17,522 nt of DNA, from assembly GCA_964292495.1 (NCBI GenBank), contig CAXYVX010000018.1:1-17522 (forward strand), written 5' to 3'. The stretch comes from CAXYVX01 sp964292495. GTDB taxonomy: Bacteria > Patescibacteriota > Saccharimonadia > Saccharimonadales > Saccharimonadaceae. Below, one piece after another: positions 1-7,747 of the stretch. The position numbers and the translations under genes were made by a program. Under the pieces are notes generated by a model that saw only the letters and a program-made list of their open reading frames with translations, had not been told where the DNA came from and searched no databases. How positions within the stretch are numbered: the stretch's first letter is position 1; every line of letters starts with the position of its first letter.

Positions 1-43
1 CGCTGAAATCTGAGAGATAGGGTTTTCGCGAAAAACGTAAGTG

Positions 44-52
44 TGATAAAAT
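44..52 (+). promoter_or_regulatory. Extended -10 promoter of parB (leaderless)
   Basis: TGA followed by TAAAAT (47-52). A start site about 7 nt after the box falls on the A of the parB ATG at 59. No good -35 hexamer is visible; a TTCGCGAA octamer lies at 25-32. The promoter is inferred from sequence only. Confidence 0.6.
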
Positions 53-58
53 ATATTT

Positions 59-976
59 ATGGTTAAGAGAGGGCTTGGAAGAGGGTTTGACAGCCTCATC
101 CCGACGGATTTTTCCGCGGAAGAGTTTGCTGTGGATAGTGAAAAAACAGGGGAATTGCGTGAAATTTCGCTTGGTGATATTTTTGCGAACCCTGAGCAGC
201 CCCGCAAAAAATTCGCGAAATCCGCGCTGGATGAGCTGGCAGAGAGCATTCGCGAACACGGAATTTTACAGCCTCTCGTTCTTGTTCCGGCGAAAAACGG
301 GAAATATGAAATTGTGGCTGGCGAACGGCGGTTTCGCGCGGCAAAATTGGCTGGTCTGGCAAAAGTCCCGGCGATTGTTCGCACGCTTTCAGAACAACAC
401 AAAGCTGAGCTGAGCATCATTGAGAACGTCCAGCGCGCGGATTTGAACCCGCTTGAAGTTGCAAATTCTTTCGCGAAATTACGCGCTGATTTTGGGTTGA
501 GCAATGCGGAAATCGCGAAAAAAGTCGGCAAAAATCCATCGAGCGTGGCGAATGTTTTGCGCTTGGTTGAGCTGCCGGATTTCGCGAAAAAATCCCTAGA
601 AGAAGGGGAAATAACAGAGGGGCATGCGCGTCAAATCTTGTCTCTTCCTGACGAAAAATCGCGCAAAAGTTTGCTTGCGGAAATTCGCGAAAATGGTTGG
701 AGCGTGCGAAAAGCCGAACAATTTGTGCTTGGATTTAAAGATGAAATTGCGTCCGAAAAATCCGGAAAAACTGGTAAAAAATCTGTTACGAAATCCGCAA
801 AAAACGCAGTCAAATCACATACTGAATTGACAAACGAAATTTCGCGAAAAATCTTTGGCGCTGTAGCTGGTGCCGAGAAAAAAGTTTCGCAGAAAATCAC
901 AGCTCACGGCGGAGAAATCCGGATCAAATTTGTGGACGAACAAGAGCTTCTGAAAATTCGCGAAATATTCAAATAA
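59..976 (+). CDS. parB: Chromosome partitioning protein ParB
   Basis: ParB/Spo0J family CTPase clamp that loads at parS and works with ParA in origin segregation. The 305 residues are a normal length. Visible in order: the N-terminal KRGLGRG patch and LIP motif typical of ParB (residues 3-15), NPEQPRK at 44-50, the CTP-binding motif GERRFRA at 88-94, ENVQRADLNP at 121-130, a helix-turn-helix around 147-170 (NAEIAKKVGKNPSSVANVLRLVELP region), a Lys-rich linker, and a short C-terminal dimerisation segment. The ATG at 59 has no Shine-Dalgarno sequence, but a TGA-TAAAAT box ends 7 nt before it, so the mRNA is probably leaderless. parA is normally immediately upstream; only 58 bases precede the gene here, too few to recognise its end. 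The gene carries eight TTCGCGAA octamers including junction copies. Identity is secure. Confidence 0.96.
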   Translation: MVKRGLGRGFDSLIPTDFSAEEFAVDSEKTGELREISLGDIFANPEQPRKKFAKSALDELAESIREHGILQPLVLVPAKNGKYEIVAGERRFRAAKLAGLAKVPAIVRTLSEQHKAELSIIENVQRADLNPLEVANSFAKLRADFGLSNAEIAKKVGKNPSSVANVLRLVELPDFAKKSLEEGEITEGHARQILSLPDEKSRKSLLAEIRENGWSVRKAEQFVLGFKDEIASEKSGKTGKKSVTKSAKNAVKSHTELTNEISRKIFGAVAGAEKKVSQKITAHGGEIRIKFVDEQELLKIREIFK

Positions 977-1000
977 ATTTTTCTACGAAATTCATGAAAA

Positions 1001-1023
1001 AAGTCTGCTTTTGGGGCAGACTT
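1001..1023 (-). terminator. Rho-independent terminator of the signal peptidase gene
   Basis: The 8-bp perfect stem AAGTCTGC (1001-1008) / GCAGACTT (1016-1023) has a 7-nt loop. Read on the minus strand it is followed by a run of six T, counting the last two stem bases, and lies 21 nt after the lepB stop. On the plus strand no T-run follows, so it serves parB poorly. Confidence 0.75.
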
Positions 1024-1043
1024 AAAGTGAAAAAGTGCGTTGA

Positions 1044-2027
1044 CTAGAAAAACTTAATGCTATTTAGAGGCCAAATGCGAATACTGACTGGACCGATGAT
1101 GTTTTCGATTGGGATGTTGCCAAGAGTTGCGCGTCCGCCGCCGTTTCGCGAATCCATTGACCACTGCATACCGTCGTCGTCGCGGTGGTCGCCAACCACG
1201 AAAATTGAGCCTTGCTGAACCAGAACATCGGTGCCATTTCCCGCCACGACGTCGTCTGGGTTCGCGACGCTGTCAAACAAGCCGCCGGATTTGTATGGGT
1301 TGAACCCGTCTGGATGCTCTGAATTGTAAACTTTCAGCGTGTTGTTCGCGATTTTTACGGTTTCTCCCGGCAGGCCAATCACGCGTTTCACAACGAATTC
1401 GTCGCGCTGGCCAGGCGAATATTGTGGGTTTTTAAAGACAATCACTTGTCCGCGCGCCGGCACGTATTTTTTGCCCATGATGTTGTCAATTGTTGCTGGA
1501 ATCATGTTGACCATTAGCCGATCAGAAGCGCTGCCAGCCTTATCTTTTGCGTATTCACCAGTGTCGTTTCCTTCAAGAGTAGGGTACATGCTTGGGCCAG
1601 TCACGTTAAATCCGCGAATCACGAATGTGTTCAAGAGCCACGCGCCGATCGCGACGATGACCACAAACGCGACCAAATTCAGCGCTTCTCGCCAGACAGG
1701 CTGTCGTTTTTCGGCGCGCGGATCTGGCCGCTCAATTGGCAAACGTTCAAGTTTGACGCTCCCAACAGATGAAGACGGCGCTTCTTTTATTCGCGAAACA
1801 TCCGCGCGCGGGTCAGTTTTCTTGGCGGTGATTAAGTCGCGCTTGGTTTCAATCGCTGCAGATGCTCGGTCTGAGCGATTATTCACGGCTTCTTTTATCC
1901 AGATGTCGTTTGCATATTTTTGCGGAGATTCCGGATGATTTTTTGCCGGCTCAGGATTTTGGATACTTCTCGGAAAAAACACGTCCCGTGTTTTTGGCGC
2001 GAATTTTTGCTTTTCGTCTCCATTCAT
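1044..2027 (-). CDS. lepB: Signal peptidase I with long cytosolic tail
   Basis: Type I signal peptidase (S26), which cleaves signal peptides from exported proteins on the outer face of the membrane. Of 327 residues, about 112 form a polar N-terminal tail rich in charged residues and Pro. One membrane segment follows (about 115-136), then the catalytic domain. The catalytic Ser is S146 in GPSMYPT, the general-base Lys is K214 in FVVKRVIGLPGE, and box E is VVGDHRDDDGMQWSMDSR at 277-294, ending with a typical IGPVSIRIWP segment. A simple Gram-positive SPase of this type is often about 180-200 residues, so the tail is an extra. The ATG at 2027 sits exactly 7 nt after a TAAAAT box on the minus strand. 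The gene stands alone, convergent with parB, and ends in TAG before a terminator. Confidence 0.95.
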   Translation of the reverse strand: MNGDEKQKFAPKTRDVFFPRSIQNPEPAKNHPESPQKYANDIWIKEAVNNRSDRASAAIETKRDLITAKKTDPRADVSRIKEAPSSSVGSVKLERLPIERPDPRAEKRQPVWREALNLVAFVVIVAIGAWLLNTFVIRGFNVTGPSMYPTLEGNDTGEYAKDKAGSASDRLMVNMIPATIDNIMGKKYVPARGQVIVFKNPQYSPGQRDEFVVKRVIGLPGETVKIANNTLKVYNSEHPDGFNPYKSGGLFDSVANPDDVVAGNGTDVLVQQGSIFVVGDHRDDDGMQWSMDSRNGGGRATLGNIPIENIIGPVSIRIWPLNSIKFF

Positions 2028-2033
2028 GAATAT

Positions 2034-2039
2034 ATTTTA
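2034..2039 (-). promoter_or_regulatory. -10 box of lepB (leaderless)
   Basis: TAAAAT read on the minus strand (2039 to 2034), preceded by GTG. The ATG begins 7 nt beyond the box at 2027, which predicts an mRNA starting at the start codon. A perfect 16-bp palindrome of six T, CGCG and six A lies just upstream at 2043-2058. Confidence 0.55.
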
Positions 2040-2138
2040 CACTTTTTTCGCGAAAAAACATAATCATAAAAACCAGGAGAGAAAATGAAGTGATTTTTCT
2101 AATTTCGTTCAAATTTTCGCGAATTTCTTAAAAAACCG

Positions 2139-2147
2139 TGATATAAT
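2139..2147 (+). promoter_or_regulatory. Extended -10 promoter of the 2156 membrane protein gene
   Basis: TGA-TATAAT (2139-2147) is a consensus extended -10. The predicted start is about 2154, two bases before the ATG at 2156; the overlapping TAATAT at 2144-2149 would place it exactly on the ATG. No Shine-Dalgarno sequence fits in either case. TTCGCGAA lies at 2116-2123. Confidence 0.6.
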
Positions 2148-2155
2148 ATTTTCAA

Positions 2156-2947
2156 ATGTTGGAGTTTATTCGCTTGGCACGGAAACGGGGCGCAATCGCC
2201 GATGTCTTTTATATTATTTTTAACTTGGCGTTTGTTGCGTTGACTTTCGCGCTGATTGTGATTTTTCCTGACACTCCGTGGCCAGCGGTGGTTTTGCTCT
2301 TGATCAGTAAGTGGAGAACGGTTGCTGTGCGCCCGCGCTACTGGTGGATGAATATTGTTTCAAGTCTGCCGGATCTCTCGTTTGGCGCCGCGATTGTGGT
2401 TTTGATGTGGTTGGCAGGGCAAAACGCAATGATTTCTGGTGGCATTGCGTGGATTGCGCAGTTGATTTTCGCCGCGATTTACGCGGGTTGGCTGATTTGG
2501 GTCAAACCAAAAGAAGGTAAAAATTGGGTTTTTATTCAGGCCGGCGTTTCGCAATTTTTCTCGTTCGCCGCGATTTTCTCGGTGGCAAACAGGTTATCTC
2601 TCGCTCCGGTGATGATTTTGGCGTTTATTATTGCGTTTGGCGTCGCGCGTCAGATTTTCACGCAATATGTTGAGACTTCGCGAACATTGCTCGCGATAAT
2701 TTACGGATTTATTGTCGCGGTGATTTCATTTGCAGCTTGGCATTGGACGGTCGGTTATGCGGTGGGAACGTTGATCGAAATCCCGCAAGTGGCGATCGTC
2801 ATTGCAGCGTTCGGCTTCGCGCTGACCAAGCTTTATGATGCTCACCAAACATCCAGCATCAAATGGCAAACCGTCGGCTGGCCGCTTGTTGCTTGCGGCG
2901 CAATCGTCTTTTTGGTCGTCATTATTGGCGGCGCGCTGTTTGTTTAA
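2156..2947 (+). CDS. Polytopic membrane protein of unknown function
   Basis: I do not recognise the family. The 263 residues are mostly hydrophobic and suggest eight or nine membrane segments, beginning near residues 18-38, 41-52, 73-90, 93-113 and 120-141 and ending with a segment at the extreme C-terminus. The N-terminus (MLEFIRLARKRG) is basic, so it should stay in the cytosol. A basic, Trp-rich loop (KWRTVAVRPRYWW) follows the second segment. No catalytic motif, no metal-binding cluster and no periplasmic domain is visible. It is probably transcribed alone from its own extended -10 promoter. It ends exactly where prmC ends on the other strand: TAA at 2945-2947 abuts the prmC stop at 2948-2950. 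It is a real gene judging by length, codon use like its neighbours and the promoter fit, but no function can be assigned. Confidence 0.85.
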   Translation: MLEFIRLARKRGAIADVFYIIFNLAFVALTFALIVIFPDTPWPAVVLLLISKWRTVAVRPRYWWMNIVSSLPDLSFGAAIVVLMWLAGQNAMISGGIAWIAQLIFAAIYAGWLIWVKPKEGKNWVFIQAGVSQFFSFAAIFSVANRLSLAPVMILAFIIAFGVARQIFTQYVETSRTLLAIIYGFIVAVISFAAWHWTVGYAVGTLIEIPQVAIVIAAFGFALTKLYDAHQTSSIKWQTVGWPLVACGAIVFLVVIIGGALFV

Positions 2948-3856
2948 TTACGCGAATTTTTTCAGTACCAAATGATATGGCGAATCTTGTTTTGGATTTA
3001 TAATTTCTTCTTTGAACCCATAATTTTTCGCGAATTCAGCCACTAACTGTTTTTGTTCTGGATCAAGTTCAAGAATTAAAAAACCGTCTTTATTAAGAGA
3101 ATTTTTCTCTGTTATTTGCTGAATAAGTTTTTTGTTCAGCGCATTCCCGCCGTCCTCCGCAAAAAGCGCCAAAGCAGGCTCGGCGGCGAGCTCGGGCGAT
3201 TTCGCGAAAATTTCCGCATCCCAATCATGCGAAACATAAGGTAAATTCGCGACAATCAAATCAAACTTTTCTTCGCGAATTTTTGCCAATAAATCTGACT
3301 TTATGAACCCGAATTTTGTCTTATGGTCTTTTTCAAATGCTTGTTTTTCGCGGTGCTCCGGCATAAGGCGCGCCAGATTATTTTTCGCAATTGTCAGAAT
3401 TTTCCAACGCAAATCAATTGCCAGAATTCGCGAAAATTTTTGCGGGAATTCAAGAAAAAGTGTGATAAATATTGCTCCACTCCCGACGCCGATTTCCAAT
3501 AAATCAAGTTCATTTTTTTTGATTTTTTGCGTGATGATTTTTCGCGAAAGTTCAATAATTGCTTCTGTTTCCGGGCGGGGAATTAATACATTTTTGTTTA
3601 TAAAAAACTTGCGTCCGTAGAATTCCTTTTCGTTAAAAATATACGCAATCGGCTCGCGGCGAGAACGCATTTTTACAAATTTTTTCGCCTGGCGAAGAAC
3701 GTTTTTTGGCAACAGAAAATCATCGTGTGCAAGCAAAAATTCTCGCGAAAAATTTCCAGATCGCATTAAAATCAGTTCGGCGTCGAGGCGGGGGGACGGG
3801 ATGTTTTTTTCGCGAAAATTTTGTGTGGTTTTCTCCAAAAACTCTGAAATATTCAT
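2948..3856 (-). CDS. prmC: Peptide chain release factor glutamine methyltransferase PrmC
   Basis: HemK/PrmC uses S-adenosylmethionine to methylate the Gln of the GGQ motif in release factors; RF2 is encoded at 11630. The 302 residues match the usual size. The N-terminal helical substrate-binding domain covers about 1-85. Then come the conserved VLIPRPETE at 90-97, the SAM motif I LEIGVGSGAIF at 120-130, an acidic IDLR at 147-150, and the active-site motif at 203-208, here ANLPYV rather than the usual NPPY. EPALALFAEDGG at 225-236 is the family's C-terminal signature. The ATG at 3856 has no Shine-Dalgarno sequence but lies 7 nt after a TGA-TAAACT box on the minus strand. The gene is divergent from the copper operon. 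Confidence 0.93.
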   Translation of the reverse strand: MNISEFLEKTTQNFREKNIPSPRLDAELILMRSGNFSREFLLAHDDFLLPKNVLRQAKKFVKMRSRREPIAYIFNEKEFYGRKFFINKNVLIPRPETEAIIELSRKIITQKIKKNELDLLEIGVGSGAIFITLFLEFPQKFSRILAIDLRWKILTIAKNNLARLMPEHREKQAFEKDHKTKFGFIKSDLLAKIREEKFDLIVANLPYVSHDWDAEIFAKSPELAAEPALALFAEDGGNALNKKLIQQITEKNSLNKDGFLILELDPEQKQLVAEFAKNYGFKEEIINPKQDSPYHLVLKKFA

Positions 3857-3862
3857 GAAAAC

Positions 3863-3871
3863 AGTTTATCA
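3863..3871 (-). promoter_or_regulatory. Extended -10 promoter of prmC (leaderless)
   Basis: On the minus strand TGA-TAAACT (3871 to 3863) ends 7 nt before the prmC ATG at 3856, so transcription should begin on the start codon. The same TGATAAACT sequence with the same spacing precedes ftsE. Confidence 0.6.
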
Positions 3872-3893
3872 AATTTTGTGAAAACTAAAAAAA

Positions 3894-3922
3894 TTGACGC
3901 AAGAAAAATAAAGATGTATACT
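3894..3922 (+). promoter_or_regulatory. Sigma-70-type promoter of the copY-copB operon
   Basis: -35 TTGACG (3894-3899), a 17-bp spacer, and -10 TATACT (3917-3922) preceded by TG. The predicted start near 3929 lies inside the cop box, so repressor binding would block RNA polymerase. Confidence 0.85.
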
Positions 3923-3926
3923 AAAA

Positions 3927-3940
3927 TCTACAAATGTAGA
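3927..3940 (+). promoter_or_regulatory. Cop-box operator for the CopY-type repressor
   Basis: TCTACA-AA-TGTAGA is a 14-bp inverted repeat containing TACAnnTGTA, the known CopY operator core. It begins 5 nt after the -10 box and covers the predicted start site. Only one copy is seen, whereas the Enterococcus hirae operon has two. Autoregulation by the gene just downstream follows from the family and the position. Confidence 0.85.
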
Positions 3941-3960
3941 CAATAAAATATGGAGGTTAA

Positions 3961-4401
3961 ATGAATATTTCAAAGAGCGAGAGATCTGTGATGCGCGTGC
4001 TGTGGACGCAGCCGAATTCAAATGTGAAACAAATTTCGCGAATTCTGCCGGGTGGTCATAATTGGGCAAAATCTACAGTTAAAACACTTCTCGCGAGGCT
4101 GATAAAAAAGGGCGCAATTGAAATAAAGGAGAAAAATGGGCGGAGTTATTCGTATGCCCCGATTGTTTCTGAGAGCGAGGAAAATGTGAATTTAACCGAA
4201 GATTTTCTGAGTAATGTTTGTGAGATGAAAATTTCAAAACTTATTTCAAAAATAATTAAAGAAAGCCAATTAGATGAGCTGGAAATCGCTGATTTGCTCA
4301 AACAATTAGAGAATAAAACTCCGGTAAAAAACAAACATTGTAGCTGTCTTGAATTAAAAAAATGCGACGAATCTATGATTGACGGAGAAAAAAATGAATA
4401 A
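3961..4401 (+). CDS. copY: CopY/BlaI-family copper-responsive repressor
   Basis: BlaI/MecI/CopY winged-helix repressor of 146 residues, the usual length. Residues 1-70 are the DNA-binding domain: SERSVMRVLW, then VKQISRIL and the recognition-helix region STVKTLLARLIKKGAI, and a wing near KNGRSYSYAP. The C-terminal half is the dimerisation region. Near the end HCSCLELKKC places C127, C129 and C135; the E. hirae CopY metal site is CxCx4CxC, so this is a shorter variant with three Cys and a His. A strong Shine-Dalgarno sequence (GGAGG, 3952-3956) sits 4 nt before the ATG. It overlaps copB by 8 nt. The adjacent cop box and copper ATPase make copper or silver the likely signal; a beta-lactam role is unlikely because no sensor protease or beta-lactamase is nearby. 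Confidence 0.9.
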   Translation: MNISKSERSVMRVLWTQPNSNVKQISRILPGGHNWAKSTVKTLLARLIKKGAIEIKEKNGRSYSYAPIVSESEENVNLTEDFLSNVCEMKISKLISKIIKESQLDELEIADLLKQLENKTPVKNKHCSCLELKKCDESMIDGEKNE

Positions 4402-6358
4402 ATTTGAGCATAATTGCGATTCAAATGTCCATGATCATAGCCACTCCTCTGCACATTCTGGTCACGCATCACACATGAAAAATATGGCGAAAAAGCTTAA
4501 AATTTCGGTAATTTTTTCAATTCCACTTTTTCTAATTACGCCGATTATGGGGTTTGGTCAGCTGATGCATTTTCCGTTAGATTGGCTTGGATCTTTGTTG
4601 CTTGGTTCGGTGATTTATTTTTACGGAGGAACGCCGTTTTTTATAGGGTCAATCAGTGAGTTGCGTTCGCGAAAACCAGCCATGATGACGCTGATTTCGC
4701 TTGGAATAACCACGGCGTATATTTACAGTGTTTATGCAACTTTCAGTCATATATTTGGCGGAAATGCGATGAATTTTTGGTTTGAAATATCGACCTTGAT
4801 CATTATTATGCTTGCAGGACATTTGATTGAAATGCGGTCCATTTCGCGCGCTGGGGATGCAACAAAGGGCATTTTGAGCCTCATGCCGAAAACCGCGCAT
4901 TTAACTGACGGCAAAGAAGTTCAGATTATGGATTTGAAGCCCGGTGATGAAGTTTTGGTTAAGGAAAATGAGCGCGTTCCGGCAGATGGGATTGCGCTGG
5001 AAAAGACATATGTTGACGAATCGCAAATTTCTGGGGAGTCAAATCTTATTGCAAAAAATCCGAATAATTTGGTTTTTGGTGGGAGTTTGAATCAGAATTT
5101 TCCGTTCAAAATGAAAATAACTGCGACTGGCAAGTTAAGTTATCTCGCGAGGGTGGCTGATTTAGTGGGAAGGGTGCAAATGCAAAAATCGAGGGTTGAA
5201 AATTTCGCGGATCGCGTTGCGGGATGGCTGTTCTGTGCGGCGCTTATCTCTGCCTTGATGAGTTTTGTTGTTTGGCTTTTTATTGGCGGTTTTTCTGCCG
5301 GTGTGGCAGCTGCGGTGTCTGTTTTAGTGATTGCTTGCCCGCACGCTTTGGGGCTTGCTGTTCCGCTGGTTGTCGCGAAATTAACAAACATTTCCGCGAG
5401 AAACGGTCTGTTGATTCAGAATCGAACAAGCCTTGAAAGTGTTAAAAAAATTCGTTATTCATTGATGGATAAAACCGGAACTTTGACAGACGGAAAATTT
5501 TCCGTTCGCGAAGTTGTTGAATTCGCGAAAAGTTCGGATATTTTGGAAATTGCAGCAGCGCTTGAATCTGGCTCAACACATCCAATTGCTCGCGCAATCA
5601 CAGATAATTCTTTGCGAAAAATGGTTGCGAAAAATATTAAAAACTTGCCAGGTTTTGGGATTGAAGGGGAGATTTCCGGAGAAATTTTTCGGGTGGTGAG
5701 CCAGGATTATTTAGCGAAAAATAATATTTGCTACGACAAAAACCTGGTTAAATCAACGCTAAAAAAATCATTGACGATTGCCTTTGTTTTGTGGGGTGAA
5801 GAAGCGATCGGATTTATTTCTCTCGGTGATGAAATTAAAAATGACAGCAAGGAATTTATTCGCGAATTGAAGAAGCGAAAAATCACGCCCATAATGTTAA
5901 CGGGAGACAACCAATCCACAGCGAAAAAAGTTGCGGATGCACTTGAAATTTCTGATTTCCAGGCAAATCTAAAGCCTGAAAATAAATCACAAATTGTTGA
6001 AAAATACCAGAAAAAAGGCGGTGTGATGTTCGTTGGCGACGGCGTGAATGATTCGCCAGCTTTGGCCGCCAGCGATCTCGGCATCGCGATTGGTGCGGGC
6101 ACCAGCGTGGCGATAGCTGCAGCAGATATTGTTTTAATAAACTCAAATCTGTCCGACATTATCAAACTTTTAGACATTTCAAAAATCAGCAATCGTAAAA
6201 TGAAACAAAATCTTGCGTGGGGAGCTGGATATAATATTGTTGCCATACCTATGGCGGCAGCGGGTTTGATTACGCCGATTTTTGCAGCGGTCCTAATGAG
6301 TTTTTCAACGGTAATTGTCGCGATAAACGCAGCGACGATGCGCTACAAAAATAAATAA
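4394..6358 (+). CDS. copB: Copper-exporting P1B-type ATPase, CopB-like
   Basis: Heavy-metal P-type ATPase that pumps copper (or silver) out of the cell. It has 654 residues from the ATG at 4394, which is preferred over an in-frame TTG 15 nt upstream because GGAG lies 6 nt before it. The N-terminus is a His-rich metal-binding tail (HDHSHSSAHSGHASH) instead of a CxxC domain, as in CopB. Six membrane segments precede the catalytic domain; the sixth carries CPH at 315-317, the P1B-3 signature. The phosphorylated Asp is D359 in MDKTGTLTDG, SGSTHPIA holds the nucleotide-domain HP pair, and the hinge is GDGVNDSPA from 548. The last two segments contain the GYN and MSFSTVIVAINA motifs of this class. 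It is co-transcribed with copY through an 8-nt overlap. The CPH class is usually Cu(II) or Cu/Ag; the exact ion is not decidable here. Confidence 0.94.
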   Translation: MNKFEHNCDSNVHDHSHSSAHSGHASHMKNMAKKLKISVIFSIPLFLITPIMGFGQLMHFPLDWLGSLLLGSVIYFYGGTPFFIGSISELRSRKPAMMTLISLGITTAYIYSVYATFSHIFGGNAMNFWFEISTLIIIMLAGHLIEMRSISRAGDATKGILSLMPKTAHLTDGKEVQIMDLKPGDEVLVKENERVPADGIALEKTYVDESQISGESNLIAKNPNNLVFGGSLNQNFPFKMKITATGKLSYLARVADLVGRVQMQKSRVENFADRVAGWLFCAALISALMSFVVWLFIGGFSAGVAAAVSVLVIACPHALGLAVPLVVAKLTNISARNGLLIQNRTSLESVKKIRYSLMDKTGTLTDGKFSVREVVEFAKSSDILEIAAALESGSTHPIARAITDNSLRKMVAKNIKNLPGFGIEGEISGEIFRVVSQDYLAKNNICYDKNLVKSTLKKSLTIAFVLWGEEAIGFISLGDEIKNDSKEFIRELKKRKITPIMLTGDNQSTAKKVADALEISDFQANLKPENKSQIVEKYQKKGGVMFVGDGVNDSPALAASDLGIAIGAGTSVAIAAADIVLINSNLSDIIKLLDISKISNRKMKQNLAWGAGYNIVAIPMAAAGLITPIFAAVLMSFSTVIVAINAATMRYKNK

Positions 6359-6364
6359 TCTCTG

Positions 6365-6373
6365 TGTTATAAT
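6365..6373 (+). promoter_or_regulatory. Extended -10 promoter of the protease genes
   Basis: TGT-TATAAT lies 7 nt after the copB stop, with no recognisable -35. The predicted start near 6380 gives a leader of about 38 nt. No terminator separates it from copB, so copper-induced read-through is possible. Confidence 0.6.
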
Positions 6374-6417
6374 GTTTTGTAAGAATAAGCGCGTTTCGCG
6401 GAAAAGTGAGGAGAATT

Positions 6418-7734
6418 ATGAATTTATACGCAGGTCTTGAATGGTGGCAAATTGTCGTTGGGGTTGTTGGCGGTTTATTTTTGTTGATGATTTTGGTGCT
6501 GATTCATGAGCTTGGTCATGCCATTTTTGCACTGAAAAACGGAGTTGAAGTTGAAGAATTTGGTCTTGGGATGCCGCCGCGAGCTGTCAGAATCGGCTAT
6601 GTTTATCATTTCGCGAAAGACCAAAAAACCGGGAAAATTCGCCACGGAAAATTCGCGAAATTTACCACTAATGAGAAAGAAATCGTGAAAAAATATGGAA
6701 AAATCCAGAGCAAAACTTTGATCACTTTGAACTGGCTTTTGCCGCTTGGTGGATTTTGCAAAATGAAAGGCGAGAGCGATTCTGATCGGCGAAAAGGTAG
6801 TTTTGGCGCTGCGACTTTTGCCGGAAAAACGAAAATTTTGCTTGCTGGAGTGAGTGTGAATTTGCTGGCTGCGATGGTTATTTTTACGGTTTTGGCTTGG
6901 GTTGGCATGCCGGTCGCGGACGAATCTCAGTGGTCAATGCCAGGAGATAATCACGGCGCGCGCGGGACGGTCGTTGTTCGGGATGTTGTTAAAGATTCGC
7001 CGGCGGAAAAATCTGGACTGAAAAATGGGGATGAAATTCGCGAAATGTCGGCCGATCAAATCAACGGAATTGGCCAAAAAGTTGGCGAAAAAGATGTGAA
7101 AAATATCACCGTTGCAACTCAGGTTGGCGCGTTTACGCACGCTCACGCAGGCGAAAAAATCAATCTTGAAATTTTAAGAAATGGGCAAAAAATCACTGTT
7201 AATTCACAACTAAACTCCGCAAAAGATTCCGCAAAGGGCATTTTGGGTGTGAGCACCGCGCAAAAAGATGCGCCGACAATTCGCGCAACTTGGAGCGCGC
7301 CGCTGGTCGGAATTGTTAACACGCTGCAATTTGTCTGGATGACACTGGCCGGTTTGGTCGGTTTGGTCGGAAATTTGTTGGCTGGATTGTTCGGAATTTT
7401 GACCGGCGCAAAAGGCGCTGGTGCGGAAATCGGCGCCGCGAGCGGATCTGTTGCTGGCCCGGTCGGGATTTTCGGAATTCTCGCGCAGGGTATTTTCGCG
7501 GGCCCAGAGCAGCTCCTGTTTATAACCGGAATAATTTCGCTAACTTTAACTGTCATGAATCTATTGCCGGTCCCAGCATTCGACGGCGGCCGCTGGTATT
7601 TGATCGCTTGGTATAGGATCAGAAAACGCGATTTAACAGAGGAGAAAGAAGGAAAAATTGTTGGAATTGGCGTGATGATTATTATCGCAATTTTCATTCT
7701 CGCGACTTTAAGTGATGTTTTAAAAATGATTTAA
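6418..7734 (+). CDS. rseP: RseP/site-2 family M50 intramembrane metalloprotease
   Basis: Zinc site-2 protease that cuts membrane-spanning substrates inside the bilayer, such as anti-sigma factors or signal-peptide remnants. It has 438 residues from the ATG at 6418, chosen over an in-frame GTG at 6406 because GAGGAG (6408-6413) lies between them. The zinc-binding HELGH is at 30-34 in the first membrane segment. A soluble PDZ region follows at about 185-265 (DVVKDSPAEKSGLKNGDEI). The third zinc ligand lies in NLLPVPAFDGG at 381-391, Asp389. Two hydrophobic segments and a Gly-rich stretch come between. The Lys-rich insert at about 64-100 is longer than in E. coli RseP. It is probably co-transcribed with the CPBP protease 13 nt downstream. 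No sigma or anti-sigma gene is in the window, so its substrate is unknown. Confidence 0.93.
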   Translation: MNLYAGLEWWQIVVGVVGGLFLLMILVLIHELGHAIFALKNGVEVEEFGLGMPPRAVRIGYVYHFAKDQKTGKIRHGKFAKFTTNEKEIVKKYGKIQSKTLITLNWLLPLGGFCKMKGESDSDRRKGSFGAATFAGKTKILLAGVSVNLLAAMVIFTVLAWVGMPVADESQWSMPGDNHGARGTVVVRDVVKDSPAEKSGLKNGDEIREMSADQINGIGQKVGEKDVKNITVATQVGAFTHAHAGEKINLEILRNGQKITVNSQLNSAKDSAKGILGVSTAQKDAPTIRATWSAPLVGIVNTLQFVWMTLAGLVGLVGNLLAGLFGILTGAKGAGAEIGAASGSVAGPVGIFGILAQGIFAGPEQLLFITGIISLTLTVMNLLPVPAFDGGRWYLIAWYRIRKRDLTEEKEGKIVGIGVMIIIAIFILATLSDVLKMI

Positions 7735-7747
7735 CTCGGCAAAAAAT

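Noticed and set aside
1339..1938. 199-codon open frame on the plus strand inside lepB
   Set aside because: It lies fully antisense to a convincing signal peptidase, shows no family motif and no promoter or ribosome binding site.
2043..2058. T6-CGCG-A6 palindrome as a terminator
   Set aside because: It has no loop, lies upstream of the lepB -10 box and between divergent genes, so it cannot end either transcript.
7143..7697. 184-codon open frame antisense to rseP
   Set aside because: The frame is open only because the opposite strand is coding and rich in Gly/Ala; it has no recognisable domain.
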